This document shows, piece after piece, positions 6,541 through 16,677 of a DNA stretch of 64,000 bases. The position numbers and the translations under genes are program-made. The notes beneath the pieces were generated by a model. It saw nothing but the letters and a program-made list of their open reading frames with translations, made no database searches and was not told the DNA's origin. Origin of the DNA: an uncultured Poribacteria bacterium (GTDB lineage Bacteria; Poribacteria; WGA-4E; WGA-3G); the NCBI GenBank assembly GCA_958295855.1, contig OY282383.1, positions 688,481-752,480 on the forward strand, read 5' to 3'. Position 1 is the first letter of the stretch. Each line of letters starts with the position of its first letter.

Positions 6541-9333
6541 ATGTGTACTTACCGCAAAAAACTCATTGAGGTAAATATACCCCTCCAAGCTATCAACTAC
6601 GAGTCTGCAAAAGACGCTTCGCTGACGCATGGCCACCCCTCAACACTGCACAAGTGGTGGGCACGTCGCCCCCTCGCCGCATGTCGCGCCGTTATCTTCG
6701 CCAGCATGGTAGACGACCCCTCCGAATGCAAAGACGAATTCCCAACCGAACCCGAGCAGGACGCAGAACGAAACCGACTCCATCGCCTCCTCCGGAGACT
6801 CGTCATCTGGAAAAATAGTACCGACGAAAACCTCTTGGCAGAGGCACGCCGCGAAATCGCCATCTCTGTCGCACGCAACAACGCTGAAGACCTAACGGCT
6901 TGTCGCCAGCGGTTTGAAAAAGATCCGGCGGAAGTCCTACAATACCTCCGCGACCATTGCCCCGCAATCTATGATCCGTTTTGTGGGGGAGGCTCCATCC
7001 CGCTTGAAGCACAACGCCTGGGATTACGCGCACGCGCCTCGGATCTGAATCCGCTGCCTGTGCTGCTCACCAAGGCGATGATTGAATTGCCGCCGACGTT
7101 TCACAACCAGAAACCGGTCCATCCTGATGCCGATCCGATGGGAATGTTCACCGGCACAGGTAAAAGCAAAACGCGTGTGCCGTGGAAAGGCACCGCAGGC
7201 TTGGCATCCGACATCCGCTACTATGGAGCGTGGATGCGTGAGGAAGCACACAAACGCATCGGACATCTCTATCCACCCGTGGAATTGCCCACAGGTATAA
7301 CTGCCACGGTTGTGGCGTGGCTCTGGGCGCGCACAGTGCCGTGTATCAATCCTGCGTGTGGACTCCACATGCCCCTAATGAAAACTTTTCAGCTGTCAAG
7401 AAAGAAGGGGCATGAGCATTGGACAAAGCCGGTTGTTGACAGAAAATCAAACACAATCTCATTCGTTGTTCAGGACCACGGTGAAGGAGTGCCGAAGGGG
7501 GGTACCGTAAATCGCACAGGTGCCTACTGCTTTGCGTGTGGTAGCGCTGTCAAGTTGCCTTATGTTCGAGAACAAGCGAAAGCGGGCAAGATAAGAGAAA
7601 TAATGACTGCAGTCGTTGCGGCGGGTGAACGAAGGAAACTATTTTTGTCCCCTACGGACGAACACGTTCAAGTGGCGATGGCTGCTACCCCCAGATGGCG
7701 ACCGAGGCAAGCAATAATAGATACCCCAAAGGTTAGCAGCCTCGGCTACGGTATGACGCACTGGCATCAACTTTTCACCGAACGCCAACTCACGGCACTA
7801 AATACCTTCAGCGATCTGCTATCTGAGGTTCGCAATCAGATTACCCAGGATGGCGCGCCAGAAAAATATGCGGATGTCGTTTGCACCTACCTCGCCTTGG
7901 CTATCGGCAGAACTGCTGAGAGCGGATGCAGTTTCGCTATATGGGACACCGCTGGGAATAGTATCATGCCAGCTTTCGGGCGGCAGGCAATTCCAATGGT
8001 GTGGGATTTTGTCGAAGCAAATCCGTTTTCCACTTCAACGCAAAACTGGATATCGCAAGTACAGTGGATTTCAAGGGTTGTTGAGAGGTTTCCTACCTCA
8101 GCGAACACTGGTGAAGCATATCAGGCGGATGCAGCTACCACGATACAGACCACGGATAGACCTATTATCGTCACGGATCCGCCCTACTACGACAATATTA
8201 ACTACGCAGATCTCTCCGACTTCTTCTATGTCTGGATACGCCCCTTGCTTCGTGACATCTATCCAGACCTGTTTGCCGGCATGATAACGCCCAAGGAAGA
8301 AGAGATAGTCGCCATTCCGACACGATTTGATAATTCACAAAAGCGGTTTGAGGAATTACTTGGCAAAGCCCTGCTGCGGATGCGGCAACACTGCTCAGAC
8401 GAGTTCCCCTCCTCCATTTTCTACGCCTACAAACAGCAGGAAGAGGAACAGGATGGAAAAACCTCCACCGGCTGGGAGACAATGCTCACGGCAATCGTCA
8501 ACGCTGGTTTTCAGGTAACCGGCACCTGGCCAATGCGGACAGAGCGGCCAACAGCTCTTAAGGCGGCTACAAACGCGCTGGCATCCTCTGTTGTGTTAGT
8601 GTGCCGGCCGCGCCCTGAGGATGCTCCGCCTATAACCCGCAACGAATTTCTACAGGCACTGAAAAAAGAGATGCCACCCGCACTTGACAGACTCACCCGC
8701 ATCACAAACATCAGACCGGTCGATTTGGCACAAGCCGCCATCGGCCCCGGCATGGAGGTCTACTCCCGCTATAGCAAAGTGATGCGAATCAGTGGCGAGA
8801 TCGTGCCAATCCGCGAGGCACTCATGCACATCAACAACGAAATCACCGCCTACCATGAAAAAGAGACAGGCGAGCTAGATGCGGAGAGTCAGTTCTGTTT
8901 GACGTGGCTGCAGCAGCACGGGTACATGGCGGGCAACTTCGGGGATGCAGAGGGGCTTTCAAAGGCGAAAGATGTAGACATCGCCGCGCTGCACGACAGA
9001 GTGCTCATTGCGGCGCGCGGCAAGGTTCGGCTGTTGCGAGCGGAAGAATACGCTGAGCGTGAGAATCGCGAAGAAATGACAGCGTGGGAGGGGTGTCTGC
9101 GGATGATGTGGCATCTTTCTGGCGTAGAGCACAGCGGTGGTATTTTGGGCTGTGCTGCTGTTGCGCGTGCGATGCGCGATTCGGAGTCTGCGAAACGTTT
9201 GGCTCGCGTCTTGTATGCGTACTATGAGGTGCATGGCGATGCGTCGAGTGCTGCGGCGTACAACAACCTCGTGACAGAGTGGCCGTATATCTCTGCCGCG
9301 ATGGGTGCCCCACACCAGATGAGACTAAAGTAG
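6541..9333 (+). CDS. DUF1156 adenine-specific DNA methyltransferase with zinc ribbon
   Basis: 930 residues. The N-terminus (KKLIEVNIPLQAIN, HPSTLHKWWARRPLAACRA) is the hallmark of DUF1156 (COG1743) methylases. The S-adenosylmethionine site is DPFCGGGSIPLEA near residue 144; the catalytic DPPYYDNINYADLSDFF lies near 546, the DPPY version of the N6-adenine/N4-cytosine motif. A zinc ribbon between them uses CINPAC (near 268) and CFACG (near 331). It starts nine bases after the Rpn duplicate with no clear Shine-Dalgarno. With the DUF499 ATPase it forms a known defence-associated pair; self-marking of host DNA is the likely role. Confidence 0.88.
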   Translation: MCTYRKKLIEVNIPLQAINYESAKDASLTHGHPSTLHKWWARRPLAACRAVIFASMVDDPSECKDEFPTEPEQDAERNRLHRLLRRLVIWKNSTDENLLAEARREIAISVARNNAEDLTACRQRFEKDPAEVLQYLRDHCPAIYDPFCGGGSIPLEAQRLGLRARASDLNPLPVLLTKAMIELPPTFHNQKPVHPDADPMGMFTGTGKSKTRVPWKGTAGLASDIRYYGAWMREEAHKRIGHLYPPVELPTGITATVVAWLWARTVPCINPACGLHMPLMKTFQLSRKKGHEHWTKPVVDRKSNTISFVVQDHGEGVPKGGTVNRTGAYCFACGSAVKLPYVREQAKAGKIREIMTAVVAAGERRKLFLSPTDEHVQVAMAATPRWRPRQAIIDTPKVSSLGYGMTHWHQLFTERQLTALNTFSDLLSEVRNQITQDGAPEKYADVVCTYLALAIGRTAESGCSFAIWDTAGNSIMPAFGRQAIPMVWDFVEANPFSTSTQNWISQVQWISRVVERFPTSANTGEAYQADAATTIQTTDRPIIVTDPPYYDNINYADLSDFFYVWIRPLLRDIYPDLFAGMITPKEEEIVAIPTRFDNSQKRFEELLGKALLRMRQHCSDEFPSSIFYAYKQQEEEQDGKTSTGWETMLTAIVNAGFQVTGTWPMRTERPTALKAATNALASSVVLVCRPRPEDAPPITRNEFLQALKKEMPPALDRLTRITNIRPVDLAQAAIGPGMEVYSRYSKVMRISGEIVPIREALMHINNEITAYHEKETGELDAESQFCLTWLQQHGYMAGNFGDAEGLSKAKDVDIAALHDRVLIAARGKVRLLRAEEYAERENREEMTAWEGCLRMMWHLSGVEHSGGILGCAAVARAMRDSESAKRLARVLYAYYEVHGDASSAAAYNNLVTEWPYISAAMGAPHQMRLK

Positions 9334-9400
9334 TAGGCACGCTCCGCGTGCCGAGACCAAAAGTCGTAGGCACAAAGTAGTAGGCACGCTCCGCGTGCCG
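9332..9400. repeat. Two direct copies of a GTAGGCACGCTCCGCGTGCC hairpin repeat
   Basis: AGTAGGCACGCTCCGCGTGCCG occurs twice within 70 bases, separated by a partial copy. GGCACGC/GCGTGCC forms a 7-bp stem with a TCC loop. Related copies are near 25686-25730 (both orientations), 35164-35185 (degenerate) and 51948-51975. The second copy ends at the alternative GTG start of the next gene. Confidence 0.75.
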
Positions 9401-9420
9401 TGACCTCAGAGACTATCTCC

Positions 9421-9789
9421 ATGCGTGACAATGTTACCCCTTATGTCTTACAGTATCAGTTAAAGCGCAACCTGCGCCCCTTTACACGGGCGGAGATTCG
9501 GAAATTGCCGAGGGAGCGAAGCGGTGTGTACGCGTTGTGGCGGCAGACTGGCACTGAGGGGCGGCACGAGTGTCTCTACGTCGGGGAATCCACGACGTGC
9601 GTGCGTCGCCGGCTGTTGCAGCATTACGACGGCGCGACGAACCCTGAGCTTTATGCGCAGCTGCGGATGTTCCGAGAAATCGTCCAATTTTCGGTTGAAT
9701 TCACATCAGGTGCAGAGGAAACGGTGTTATTAGAGACAGAGTTAATCCGCTCGTGGCAACCAAAGACGAATAAGAATAAGTTAGAATAG
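9421..9789 (+). CDS. GIY-YIG nuclease-family small protein
   Basis: 122 residues from the ATG at 9421; a GTG at 9400 would add seven but lies at the edge of a repeat. GVYALWR, then CLYVGEST, RRRLLQHY and a conserved glutamate near LLETELIRSWQP followed by NKNK match the compact GIY-YIG fold (GVY...YVG, Arg, Glu, Asn). Such small nucleases cut DNA and occur in restriction systems, repair and mobile elements. It follows the DUF1156 gene in the same direction and is a candidate third component of that locus. No clear Shine-Dalgarno is visible. Confidence 0.65.
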   Translation: MRDNVTPYVLQYQLKRNLRPFTRAEIRKLPRERSGVYALWRQTGTEGRHECLYVGESTTCVRRRLLQHYDGATNPELYAQLRMFREIVQFSVEFTSGAEETVLLETELIRSWQPKTNKNKLE

Positions 9790-10271
9790 ATAAAAAGTGA
9801 ATCAGGCTGTGTGTGGCGGTACTCGTGCCAAGCGCGCTCTTTTCTTTGGAACCGGGCGGGTGGGAAAGCGCGGGTGGGAAAGCGCGGCGTTATGTGTTAT
9901 GACAGCTCATATTCGCGATTCGGAGATCGCTCCTACAAAATCCCTTACGCTCGCCGAAGAGCACGGTTGAAAATCTCGCCTACAAAATCACCTAACCAAA
10001 AATCTTGCTTAAAATTGTGAATTGTAGTATACTTGGGAATAATAAAGCACAAAAACTGGGAAATTTTCCATAGGCTTTTGGCGTATTCGCGACGATTTCG
10101 GAATTTGGATGGGCAGGCACAAGGCACTGCCCCTACAACTCCCACAAAACACAAATTCGCGATTCGGATGGGCAGGCACAAGGCACTGCCCCTACGATGG
10201 CTACGGACGCATCGGAGCAGAAACCGAATTGTTAAAAATCCTAAAATCTTGCTCGCATTTTGGAGAAATGA
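9790..10271. other. Intergenic region rich in dispersed repeats
   Basis: No gene supported. It holds an inverted R1 copy (9913-9937) and two direct copies of GGATGGGCAGGCACAAGGCACTGCCCCTAC (from about 10106 and about 10165). The second is followed by GGCTACGGACGCATCGGAGC and ACCGAATTGTTAAAAA, also seen near 11965-11985. TGGAGAAATGA at the end gives the Shine-Dalgarno for the next gene. Confidence 0.7.
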
Positions 10272-10901
10272 ATGGATAGAAAACTAAGTCCACTGTGTAC
10301 ACTCGGCGGTGCCACCGGTATTTTGACCGGTCTCGTCCTAGTCGCCTCCGGGTGTTGGTTTATCTTCGCCGCTCCGAACACTGGGATAGTAGGTATTTTG
10401 CATGGTGTCGGCATTGTTACGCTCATTTTGCTTGTGCCGACGCTGGTAGCTACGTATGTTTTACTCAATTCAGAAGTGGGGGTACGAAGTACTTTAGGGG
10501 TAACTTTCGCCCTATTCTGGGTTCTCATAGAGTTATTAGCACATTGTTCGCAGACTGCGCCCTTACGCGCCCTATCCGAATTGGCGGCAACCGATGCTGG
10601 TGTTGTAAAACTCTGGGAGGAATGGGGAGAGGCCCTTTTTATGACAAGTGCCTTTCTATGCGTATTAATGGCACTCTGCTACGGAACCGCGCTTCATTCG
10701 TGGGGAAATCATGCCGCTGCGTACCTGTTCTTTGTTTCCATTATCGCCTTTCCAGTGGGCGTTTGGTTGATTCCAGATGGTGCACAAGACCCAATCTTCC
10801 GGGAAGTGGCGTTACACGTGATTTTCCGAGGCGTGGCATTCTTTTTCCTAGGCGGCGTTCTGATCCGAGCACCACAGGATGAAGATAATTGGTTAAACTA
10901 G
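10272..10901 (+). CDS. Multi-pass membrane protein of unknown function
   Basis: 209 residues with about six hydrophobic segments: residues 9-35, 41-62, 73-92, 116-138, 146-166 and 176-198. Short charged loops separate them and the tail is acidic (APQDEDNWLN). The ATG is preceded by TGGAGAA. I do not recognise the family; no transporter or enzyme motif is visible. It stands alone between repeat-rich regions, followed by a perfect palindrome and a convergent unknown gene, so context gives no functional clue. Confidence 0.6.
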   Translation: MDRKLSPLCTLGGATGILTGLVLVASGCWFIFAAPNTGIVGILHGVGIVTLILLVPTLVATYVLLNSEVGVRSTLGVTFALFWVLIELLAHCSQTAPLRALSELAATDAGVVKLWEEWGEALFMTSAFLCVLMALCYGTALHSWGNHAAAYLFFVSIIAFPVGVWLIPDGAQDPIFREVALHVIFRGVAFFFLGGVLIRAPQDEDNWLN

Positions 10902-10932
10902 TGTTCTGTCCATCTTCAATTCGGGCTCGGTG

Positions 10933-10959
10933 GTAGGGGTTAGGTAACCTAACCCCTAC
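10933..10959. terminator. 27-base palindrome after the membrane-protein gene
   Basis: GTAGGGGTTAGGT and ACCTAACCCCTAC form a 13-bp perfect stem with one unpaired central base. It lies 31 bases after the stop, between convergent genes. No T-run follows, so termination is uncertain; it may be another dispersed palindrome. Confidence 0.4.
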
Positions 10960-11008
10960 GGAGCGGGATTCCCGATGAACCGTACCCAATTCGGGTTCGG
11001 GTAGGTGA

Positions 11009-11821
11009 TTATTCTTCGTCTTCGTTTAGCAACCTTTCTAGCTCTGCCAAAATGTCCGCTTCATCACTATCTACATCGCTTTCCTCACTATCTACATCGG
11101 TTTCATCGCTATCCGCACCGTCAGTCTCTGTCCCGAGTGCCTCCAAATCGGAGCGGAATTCTATGAGGTTGTTGAGGTAGCGTTCGCGTGTAATATTTTC
11201 GGCTTCCCCGTGTTCCTCGCGCAAACATTCACCGCAGAACTCCCCAATCTGCTGGATGCCCGCGTCAATTTGCTGGAGTGCCGTCGCCGCGTCATCCTGT
11301 TGTAGACTCAATTCTGCTTTGGCGATGCTGTTCATCATGAGCATATAGCCTTTATACTGGTAGCTCTGCCATGCAACCTCCGCCGGTGCGTATTCGCGCG
11401 CCAAATTGGTTACAGCGAGATTAGTATCCGTATCGCGCTGCACATCCTCCCACCGTTTGATACCTGCGAACAGAAGATATCGGGTATACCGGTGGAAAGA
11501 TTCGTCGAACAGAGTTTCCCATTCGTCGTTTGCTAATTCGAATGAATCGAGGCTTCCGTGTTGTTCCTCGTGTTCTTCCAACTTTCCACGAAAATAATCG
11601 TAATAGGAGTCCAGGCCATGTGGCCGCAGGCCGTCGGGACGGCCGGTAGCGTAGACGCGCGAGACAGTGAAGGCATTCGGTTGCACGACAATCACTTCTC
11701 TGCCATCTTCAATTTCCAACACCCAGATAGGGTGCTCAACGTCAAGGTTGAGCATCTCAAGAATCCTATCAAGGGCTTGAACCCAGCGGGTATTTCTTTG
11801 AATAGAATCGTTGGCTTCCAT
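11009..11821 (-). CDS. Uncharacterised acidic cytoplasmic protein
   Basis: 270 residues, no signal peptide or membrane segment. The N-terminal half has VLEIEDGREVIVVQPNAF and TGRPDGLRPHG; the middle is helical with regular ALQQIDAGIQQI-like segments; the last 45 residues are a run of near-repeats of DSDE/DVDSEE ending ELERLLNEDEE. I recall planctomycete and acidobacterial hypothetical proteins of similar build (IWV.Q, QPN, GRPDG.RPHG), but not a function. The Asp/Ser/Glu tail is low complexity and probably disordered. The ATG lies in an A-rich context without a strong Shine-Dalgarno. No neighbour suggests a role. Confidence 0.55.
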   Translation of the reverse strand: MEANDSIQRNTRWVQALDRILEMLNLDVEHPIWVLEIEDGREVIVVQPNAFTVSRVYATGRPDGLRPHGLDSYYDYFRGKLEEHEEQHGSLDSFELANDEWETLFDESFHRYTRYLLFAGIKRWEDVQRDTDTNLAVTNLAREYAPAEVAWQSYQYKGYMLMMNSIAKAELSLQQDDAATALQQIDAGIQQIGEFCGECLREEHGEAENITRERYLNNLIEFRSDLEALGTETDGADSDETDVDSEESDVDSDEADILAELERLLNEDEE

Positions 11822-12085
11822 TTTTTCTTTATTCCCTCGATGAGGACATCGAGGTTACATCTCCATTTCATGATGTGCATCATAAGTGGTATTAGCCCCT
11901 GCAAAGCAGGGGTATATAAGATAGTCGCGATTCGGATGGGCAGGCCCAAGGCACTGCCCCTACGACGGCTACGGACGCATCGGAGCAGAATGCACGTCGC
12001 TTATGGGCGCAGTGGTATATTACCCCTGCAAAGCAAGGGAAACTGATACCATTACGCCGCAAAACTGAATTGACGAAAATTGCTG
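11822..12085. repeat. Composite repeat block, inverted relative to 1606-1712
   Basis: Contains the palindrome CCTCGATGAGGACATCGAGG (about 11836-11856, inverted relative at about 48508-48528), R2 hairpins at 11896 and 12023, and one GGGCAGGCCCAAGGCACTGCCCC copy (11938-11962). About 11982-12080 is nearly the exact reverse complement of about 1606-1712. No gene seen. Confidence 0.75.
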
Positions 12086-15000
12086 CTACTGCAACATGGA
12101 CAAAAAATCTTGGAGCGGGGTGACAGAAATTTCTCCACGTTGTAGCGCGTCAATCGCATTCACTGCCGCGGCTGCACCGGGAATCGTTGAAAAGATAGGG
12201 ATGTCATGCTCTATCGCCATTTGACGAATGAGGAGTTCATTGGGCCGGTGCAAATCTCCCGTTGGCGTATTGATAATCAGTTCTACAGCGTGGTTTTTGA
12301 TATAATCGTGAATCGTAGGTCTGCCCTTTCCGATGCTATAGAGAAGCTCGACATCCATTCCGTTACGGAGCAGCACTTTCGCGGTGCCGTGTGTGGCGAT
12401 GAGTTCAAATCCCATATCGGTGAGTTTTTTCGCGATGAAGATAACCGCGCGCTTGTCCTTGTTTCTCACACTGATAAAAACCTTGCCGGTCAGCGGTAAC
12501 GTATAGCCACACGCCTTTTGTGCTTTCGCAAATGCCCTGCTGACATCCGTATCGATACCCATGACTTCCCCCGTTGATTTCATTTCAGGGCCCAATCGTG
12601 AGTTGGCACCGGGGAACCGGTTAAAGGGAAAGACGGGTGCCTTGACGCTGAAATAGGCAGGTACAATTTCACGCGTGAATCCGAGTTCAGCGAGCGTTTT
12701 ACCTGCCATCACGCTCGCTGCCAGTTTTGCCAAAGGTGCGCCGATAGCCTTACTCACAAACGGAATGGTTCGCGATGCACGTGGGTTCACCTCCAGCACA
12801 TAAATTTCATCGTTCTTAATCGCATATTGCACGTTCATTAATCCACGCACCCGGAGTGCGGCGGCGAGGGCGTAAGTGTACGCCTTGAGTTGTTCGATCT
12901 GTTCATCTACCAGCGTATAGGGCGGAAGCACACAGTCGCTGTCCCCGGAATGAACCCCCGCTTCCTCAATGTGTTCCATAATGCCGCCGATGACAGTCAG
13001 GGTGCCATCTGAAATAGCATCTACATCTACTTCAATTGCTTCCTCAAGGTATTTGTCGATGAGCACGGGATGCTCTGGCGATGCTTCTACAGCGGAGTGC
13101 ATATATTCTTGTAGGAGTTTTTCATCGTAAACAATCTGCATGGCGCGGCCGCCTAACACATAGGAGGGCCGCACAATAACCGGGTACCCGAGCGCTGCGG
13201 CGATGGGGGCTGCCTCCTCGCTTGAGGTTGCTGTGCCGTTTGGGGGTTGCATGAGCCCGATGTCGTCTAACACCTCTTTGAAGAGTTGCCGGTCTTCGGA
13301 GCGGGCGATGTCCTCGGGGCTCGTTCCGATTATCGGTACGCCTGCAGCTTTAAGCGGGAGGGCAAGATTTAGCGGTGTCTGTCCGCCGAATTGAACGATG
13401 ACTCCGGACGGTTGCTCCTTGTCGAAAATATTCAAAACATCTTCGCATGTCAAGGGTTCAAAATAGAGCCGGTCGGAGGTATCGTAATCTGTGCTCACCG
13501 TTTCGGGGTTGCTGTTCACCATAATGGTTTCGTACCCATCGGCTTTGAGTGCCATTGCGGCGTGTACACAGCAGTAGTCAAATTCGATGCCTTGCCCAAT
13601 ACGGTTCGGGCCGCCGCCCAGAATCATGATTTTCTTTTTATCTGTGGGGCGTACCTCATCTTCGCTGGAACATGTTGAATAGTAGTAGGGAGTAAAGGCT
13701 TCAAATTCGGCGGCACAGGTGTCAACGGTTTTGAACGTTGCCTCCACGCCGAGAGATTTGCGGGCTTCCCGCATTGTGCCTTCTGTCACGTTGTAGATAT
13801 CCGCGAGCTGCCGGTCTGAAAACCCGAATTGTTTTGCCTGACGTAGGAGTTTTTCGTTAAGTTCAGCACCGGCACTTTCGGCTTCGGAAGTTTCTGATCT
13901 TTCACCCTCCAAAACGGCTTCAAAGTTAACAATTTCTTGGAGGTTATAGAGGAAAAACGCATCGATGTGTGTGTAGGCGTGAATGTCTTCAATGCTCATC
14001 CCGCGTTTAAGCGCAGATTTGATGTAAAAGATGCGTTCAACGTTAGGCACGGTTAATTTGCTAGGGAGTTCAGAGAGTGGGAGTTCTTCAAGCGGGTGGT
14101 TATCAAAGCCGTGCCAGCCGTTCTCTAAGGAGCGCAAGCCTTTCTGAAGTGCCTCCTTAAAAGTTCTACCGATGGACATCGCTTCGCCAACTGATTTCAT
14201 CTGTGTTGTCAGCGTCTCATCGGTGCCTTGAAACTTTTCAAACGCCCAGCGCGGAATTTTGACGACAACGTAATCGAGAGTTGGCTCAAAGCAGGCGGGG
14301 GTTTCGGCGGTAATGTCGTTCGGAATCTCGTCAAGATTATAGCCGACGGCTAGCTTCGCTGCGATTTTTGCGATTGGGAAGCCTGTCGCCTTTGAGGCCA
14401 GTGCGGAACTGCGGGAGACGCGCGGGTTCATCTCGATAACAACCTGTTGCCCTGTCTGCGGATTCACCGCAAATTGGATATTGGAGCCGCCGGTATCCAC
14501 ACCGATTTCGCGGATGATTTTAATGGCTGAATCCCGCATCCGCTGATATTCCTTGTCGCTCAACGTTTGGATGGGTGCGACGGTAATACTATCGCCAGTG
14601 TGGACACCCATCGCATCGACGTTTTCAATGGAACAGATAATAACCACATTGTCTGCGCCATCCCGCATCACCTCCAATTCAAATTCCTTCCAGCCGATGA
14701 CGGATTCTTCGATGAGCAATTCGTTAATTGGACTTAATGAGAGGCCTGCGGCGACCATTTTCTGATATTCTTCTATGTTGTAAGCGATGCCACCGCCTGT
14801 GCCACCCAGCGTAAACGCGGGCCGGATAATCGCAGGGAAGCCGATGCTGTCAATTAGCGCGACTGCCTCTGCCACCGAGTGCGCGATGCCGCTCTGCGGT
14901 ACTGCCAATCCGATTTTTTGCATCGCCTGCTTGAAGAGGGCCCGGTCTTCTGCTTTTTGGATCGCGGGCAATGTCGCGCCAATCAGTTCAATCCCGTATT

Positions 15001-15328
15001 TGTCCAACACGCCTGATTCTGCAAGCTCAACCGAGACGTTTAAAGCCGTTTGTCCGCCCAGTGTTGGTAACAAAGCGTGCGGCCGTTCTTTGGCAATTAT
15101 GAGTTCGACCGTGTCTGCTGTAATCGGTTCAACATAAGTACGGTCTGCGAAATCCGGATCGGTCATAATCGTGGCAGGATTGCTATTCACTAGGACAATC
15201 TGATACCCTTCCGCTTTGAGGGCTTTGCATGCCTGCGTTCCGGAGTAATCAAACTCACACGCTTGGCCGATGATAATCGCGCCGGAGCCGATAATTAAGA
15301 TTTTTTCAATATCTGTTCGCTTTGGCAT
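12086..15328 (-). CDS. carB: Carbamoyl-phosphate synthase large subunit
   Basis: 1080 residues, close to the usual 1070. It makes carbamoyl phosphate from bicarbonate, ammonia (channelled from CarA) and two ATP, feeding pyrimidine and arginine synthesis. Duplicated ATP-grasp halves are visible: [17 protein letters not shown] at the start and [17 protein letters not shown] at about 575, with [18 protein letters not shown] and [18 protein letters not shown] as the paired metal/ATP motifs. The C-terminal allosteric MGS-like domain ends the protein. It is the last gene of the minus-strand pyr cluster, 167 bases after carA; a terminator-like hairpin lies in that gap. Confidence 0.97.
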   Translation of the reverse strand: MPKRTDIEKILIIGSGAIIIGQACEFDYSGTQACKALKAEGYQIVLVNSNPATIMTDPDFADRTYVEPITADTVELIIAKERPHALLPTLGGQTALNVSVELAESGVLDKYGIELIGATLPAIQKAEDRALFKQAMQKIGLAVPQSGIAHSVAEAVALIDSIGFPAIIRPAFTLGGTGGGIAYNIEEYQKMVAAGLSLSPINELLIEESVIGWKEFELEVMRDGADNVVIICSIENVDAMGVHTGDSITVAPIQTLSDKEYQRMRDSAIKIIREIGVDTGGSNIQFAVNPQTGQQVVIEMNPRVSRSSALASKATGFPIAKIAAKLAVGYNLDEIPNDITAETPACFEPTLDYVVVKIPRWAFEKFQGTDETLTTQMKSVGEAMSIGRTFKEALQKGLRSLENGWHGFDNHPLEELPLSELPSKLTVPNVERIFYIKSALKRGMSIEDIHAYTHIDAFFLYNLQEIVNFEAVLEGERSETSEAESAGAELNEKLLRQAKQFGFSDRQLADIYNVTEGTMREARKSLGVEATFKTVDTCAAEFEAFTPYYYSTCSSEDEVRPTDKKKIMILGGGPNRIGQGIEFDYCCVHAAMALKADGYETIMVNSNPETVSTDYDTSDRLYFEPLTCEDVLNIFDKEQPSGVIVQFGGQTPLNLALPLKAAGVPIIGTSPEDIARSEDRQLFKEVLDDIGLMQPPNGTATSSEEAAPIAAALGYPVIVRPSYVLGGRAMQIVYDEKLLQEYMHSAVEASPEHPVLIDKYLEEAIEVDVDAISDGTLTVIGGIMEHIEEAGVHSGDSDCVLPPYTLVDEQIEQLKAYTYALAAALRVRGLMNVQYAIKNDEIYVLEVNPRASRTIPFVSKAIGAPLAKLAASVMAGKTLAELGFTREIVPAYFSVKAPVFPFNRFPGANSRLGPEMKSTGEVMGIDTDVSRAFAKAQKACGYTLPLTGKVFISVRNKDKRAVIFIAKKLTDMGFELIATHGTAKVLLRNGMDVELLYSIGKGRPTIHDYIKNHAVELIINTPTGDLHRPNELLIRQMAIEHDIPIFSTIPGAAAAVNAIDALQRGEISVTPLQDFLSMLQ

Positions 15329-15459
15329 TTTTTCGTCAATTCAGTTTCAAGGGTAGGCACAAGGCACTACCCCTACGGATTTTTCCGTTGTCAAAATCGG
15401 GTTTCTTTCTGGTTCGAGAGTATTTCTTACCAATTAACGCACAGAAGAATGTAAGAAAT

Positions 15460-15490
15460 AAAAAAGTTGTTCGCGAGTCGCTCACAACTT
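15460..15490 (-). terminator. Terminator-like hairpin between carA and carB
   Basis: On the minus strand AAGTTGT...ACAACTT forms a 7-bp stem followed by six T, starting six bases after the carA stop. The remaining gap (15336-15440) carries repeat material (GGTAGGCACAAGGCACTACC and AAAATCGGGTTTC). A closely related element is at 28243-28272, so this may be a mobile hairpin rather than a native terminator. Partial termination would lower carB relative to carA. Confidence 0.5.
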
Positions 15491-15495
15491 GGTAA

Positions 15496-16677
15496 CTATT
15501 CATCCATCATCTGTGTAAATCGTGAAAATAGGTAGCTTGCATCATGCGGCCCGGGGGATGCCTCTGGATGATATTGTACAGAAAAAACGGGATGCGCCCT
15601 GGACGAGATGCCTTCAAGTGTATCATCATTCAAGTTGATATGGGTAACGTCGACGCTGTTCGGTAGTGAGTCAATATCAACGCAGAAGCCATGGTTTTGA
15701 GATGTAATTTCAACCCGGTCGGTTTCCAAATGTTTCACGGGCTGATTCGCCCCGCGATGTCCGAACTTCAGTTTGAAGGTTTTCGCGCCGAGGGCGAGCC
15801 CCAAAAGTTGGTGCCCCAAACAGATGCCGAAAAGCGGCGTTTTGCCTATCAGCCCCTGAATCGTCTGAATTGCATAGTCGATGGGCATCGGGTCGCCGGG
15901 GCCATTTGAGAGGAACACCCCATCTGGTGCCGCGGCAAGAATCTCGTCAGCCGTTGTTGTCGCTGGCACAACCTGACACAGGCATCCATGTTCTGTCAGT
16001 TGCCGCAAGATATTATATTTAATGCCGAAATCGATTGCAACAACACGATATTTTCTGTTTTTGGGTTTTGGTTCATCCTCGATGGGGTGGATTACAGCCC
16101 CATCCATGGATGCAGTGTTCTTCACAGAGCCGGTGCCCTGCCATGCAGGGGTTTGAAACTCCTCCCACAAATAAGGGTTCGGGCAGGTAACGCGTTGCAC
16201 CAGATCCCACCCTACCAAACCGTGCCATGCTTGTGCTTTCGCGACGAGGCTTGCTGCGTCAAAATTCTCAGCTGCGTCCTCTGTAGCGAGACATCCGTTC
16301 ATCACGCCGTGCACGCGGAGGCGGCGGGTGAGCGCGCGGGTGTCGATATTCTGAATGCCGATGATGCCGTGCTCAGCTAAGTAGGTGTCCAAACTCCATT
16401 TTGAGCGCCAGTTGCTATAGTACGCACTATATTCGCGAACCACGAACCCTTCCACCTGCGGCCCTATGGATTCAATATCCGTTTCGTTACAGCCGTAATT
16501 ACCAATTAACGGATAGGTCATCGTCACGATCTGTCCTTTATAGGACGGGTCGGTTAGCACCTCCTGATAGCCTGTCATACTGGTGTTAAAAACAACCTCG
16601 CCGACAGTTTCACCTGTCGCGCCAAACTGCTGCCCTTCAAAAACGGTTCCGTCTGCTAATGCCAGAATCGCTTTCAT
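15496..16677 (-). CDS. carA: Carbamoyl-phosphate synthase small (glutaminase) subunit
   Basis: 393 residues from the ATG at 16677, chosen because MKAILALADGTVFEG is the canonical start and GGAAGGAAG precedes it; the open frame extends further upstream through repeat DNA. The class I glutaminase nucleophile is in FGICLGHQLLGL and the His/Glu pair in QYHPEASPGP. It releases ammonia from glutamine for CarB. The N-terminal domain carries NTSMTGYQEVLTDPSY. It lies 146 bases after pyrC, in a gap of dispersed repeat sequence. Confidence 0.96.
   Translation of the reverse strand: MKAILALADGTVFEGQQFGATGETVGEVVFNTSMTGYQEVLTDPSYKGQIVTMTYPLIGNYGCNETDIESIGPQVEGFVVREYSAYYSNWRSKWSLDTYLAEHGIIGIQNIDTRALTRRLRVHGVMNGCLATEDAAENFDAASLVAKAQAWHGLVGWDLVQRVTCPNPYLWEEFQTPAWQGTGSVKNTASMDGAVIHPIEDEPKPKNRKYRVVAIDFGIKYNILRQLTEHGCLCQVVPATTTADEILAAAPDGVFLSNGPGDPMPIDYAIQTIQGLIGKTPLFGICLGHQLLGLALGAKTFKLKFGHRGANQPVKHLETDRVEITSQNHGFCVDIDSLPNSVDVTHINLNDDTLEGISSRAHPVFSVQYHPEASPGPHDASYLFSRFTQMMDE

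Noticed and set aside
9811..10020. 69-residue frame after the GIY-YIG gene
   Set aside because: Largely repeat DNA, no Shine-Dalgarno or protein-like composition.
16099..16180. Repeat insertion in carA (CCCTGCCATGCAGGGG)
   Set aside because: The hairpin is imperfect, and the encoded variable loop has normal length for CarA; evidence insufficient.
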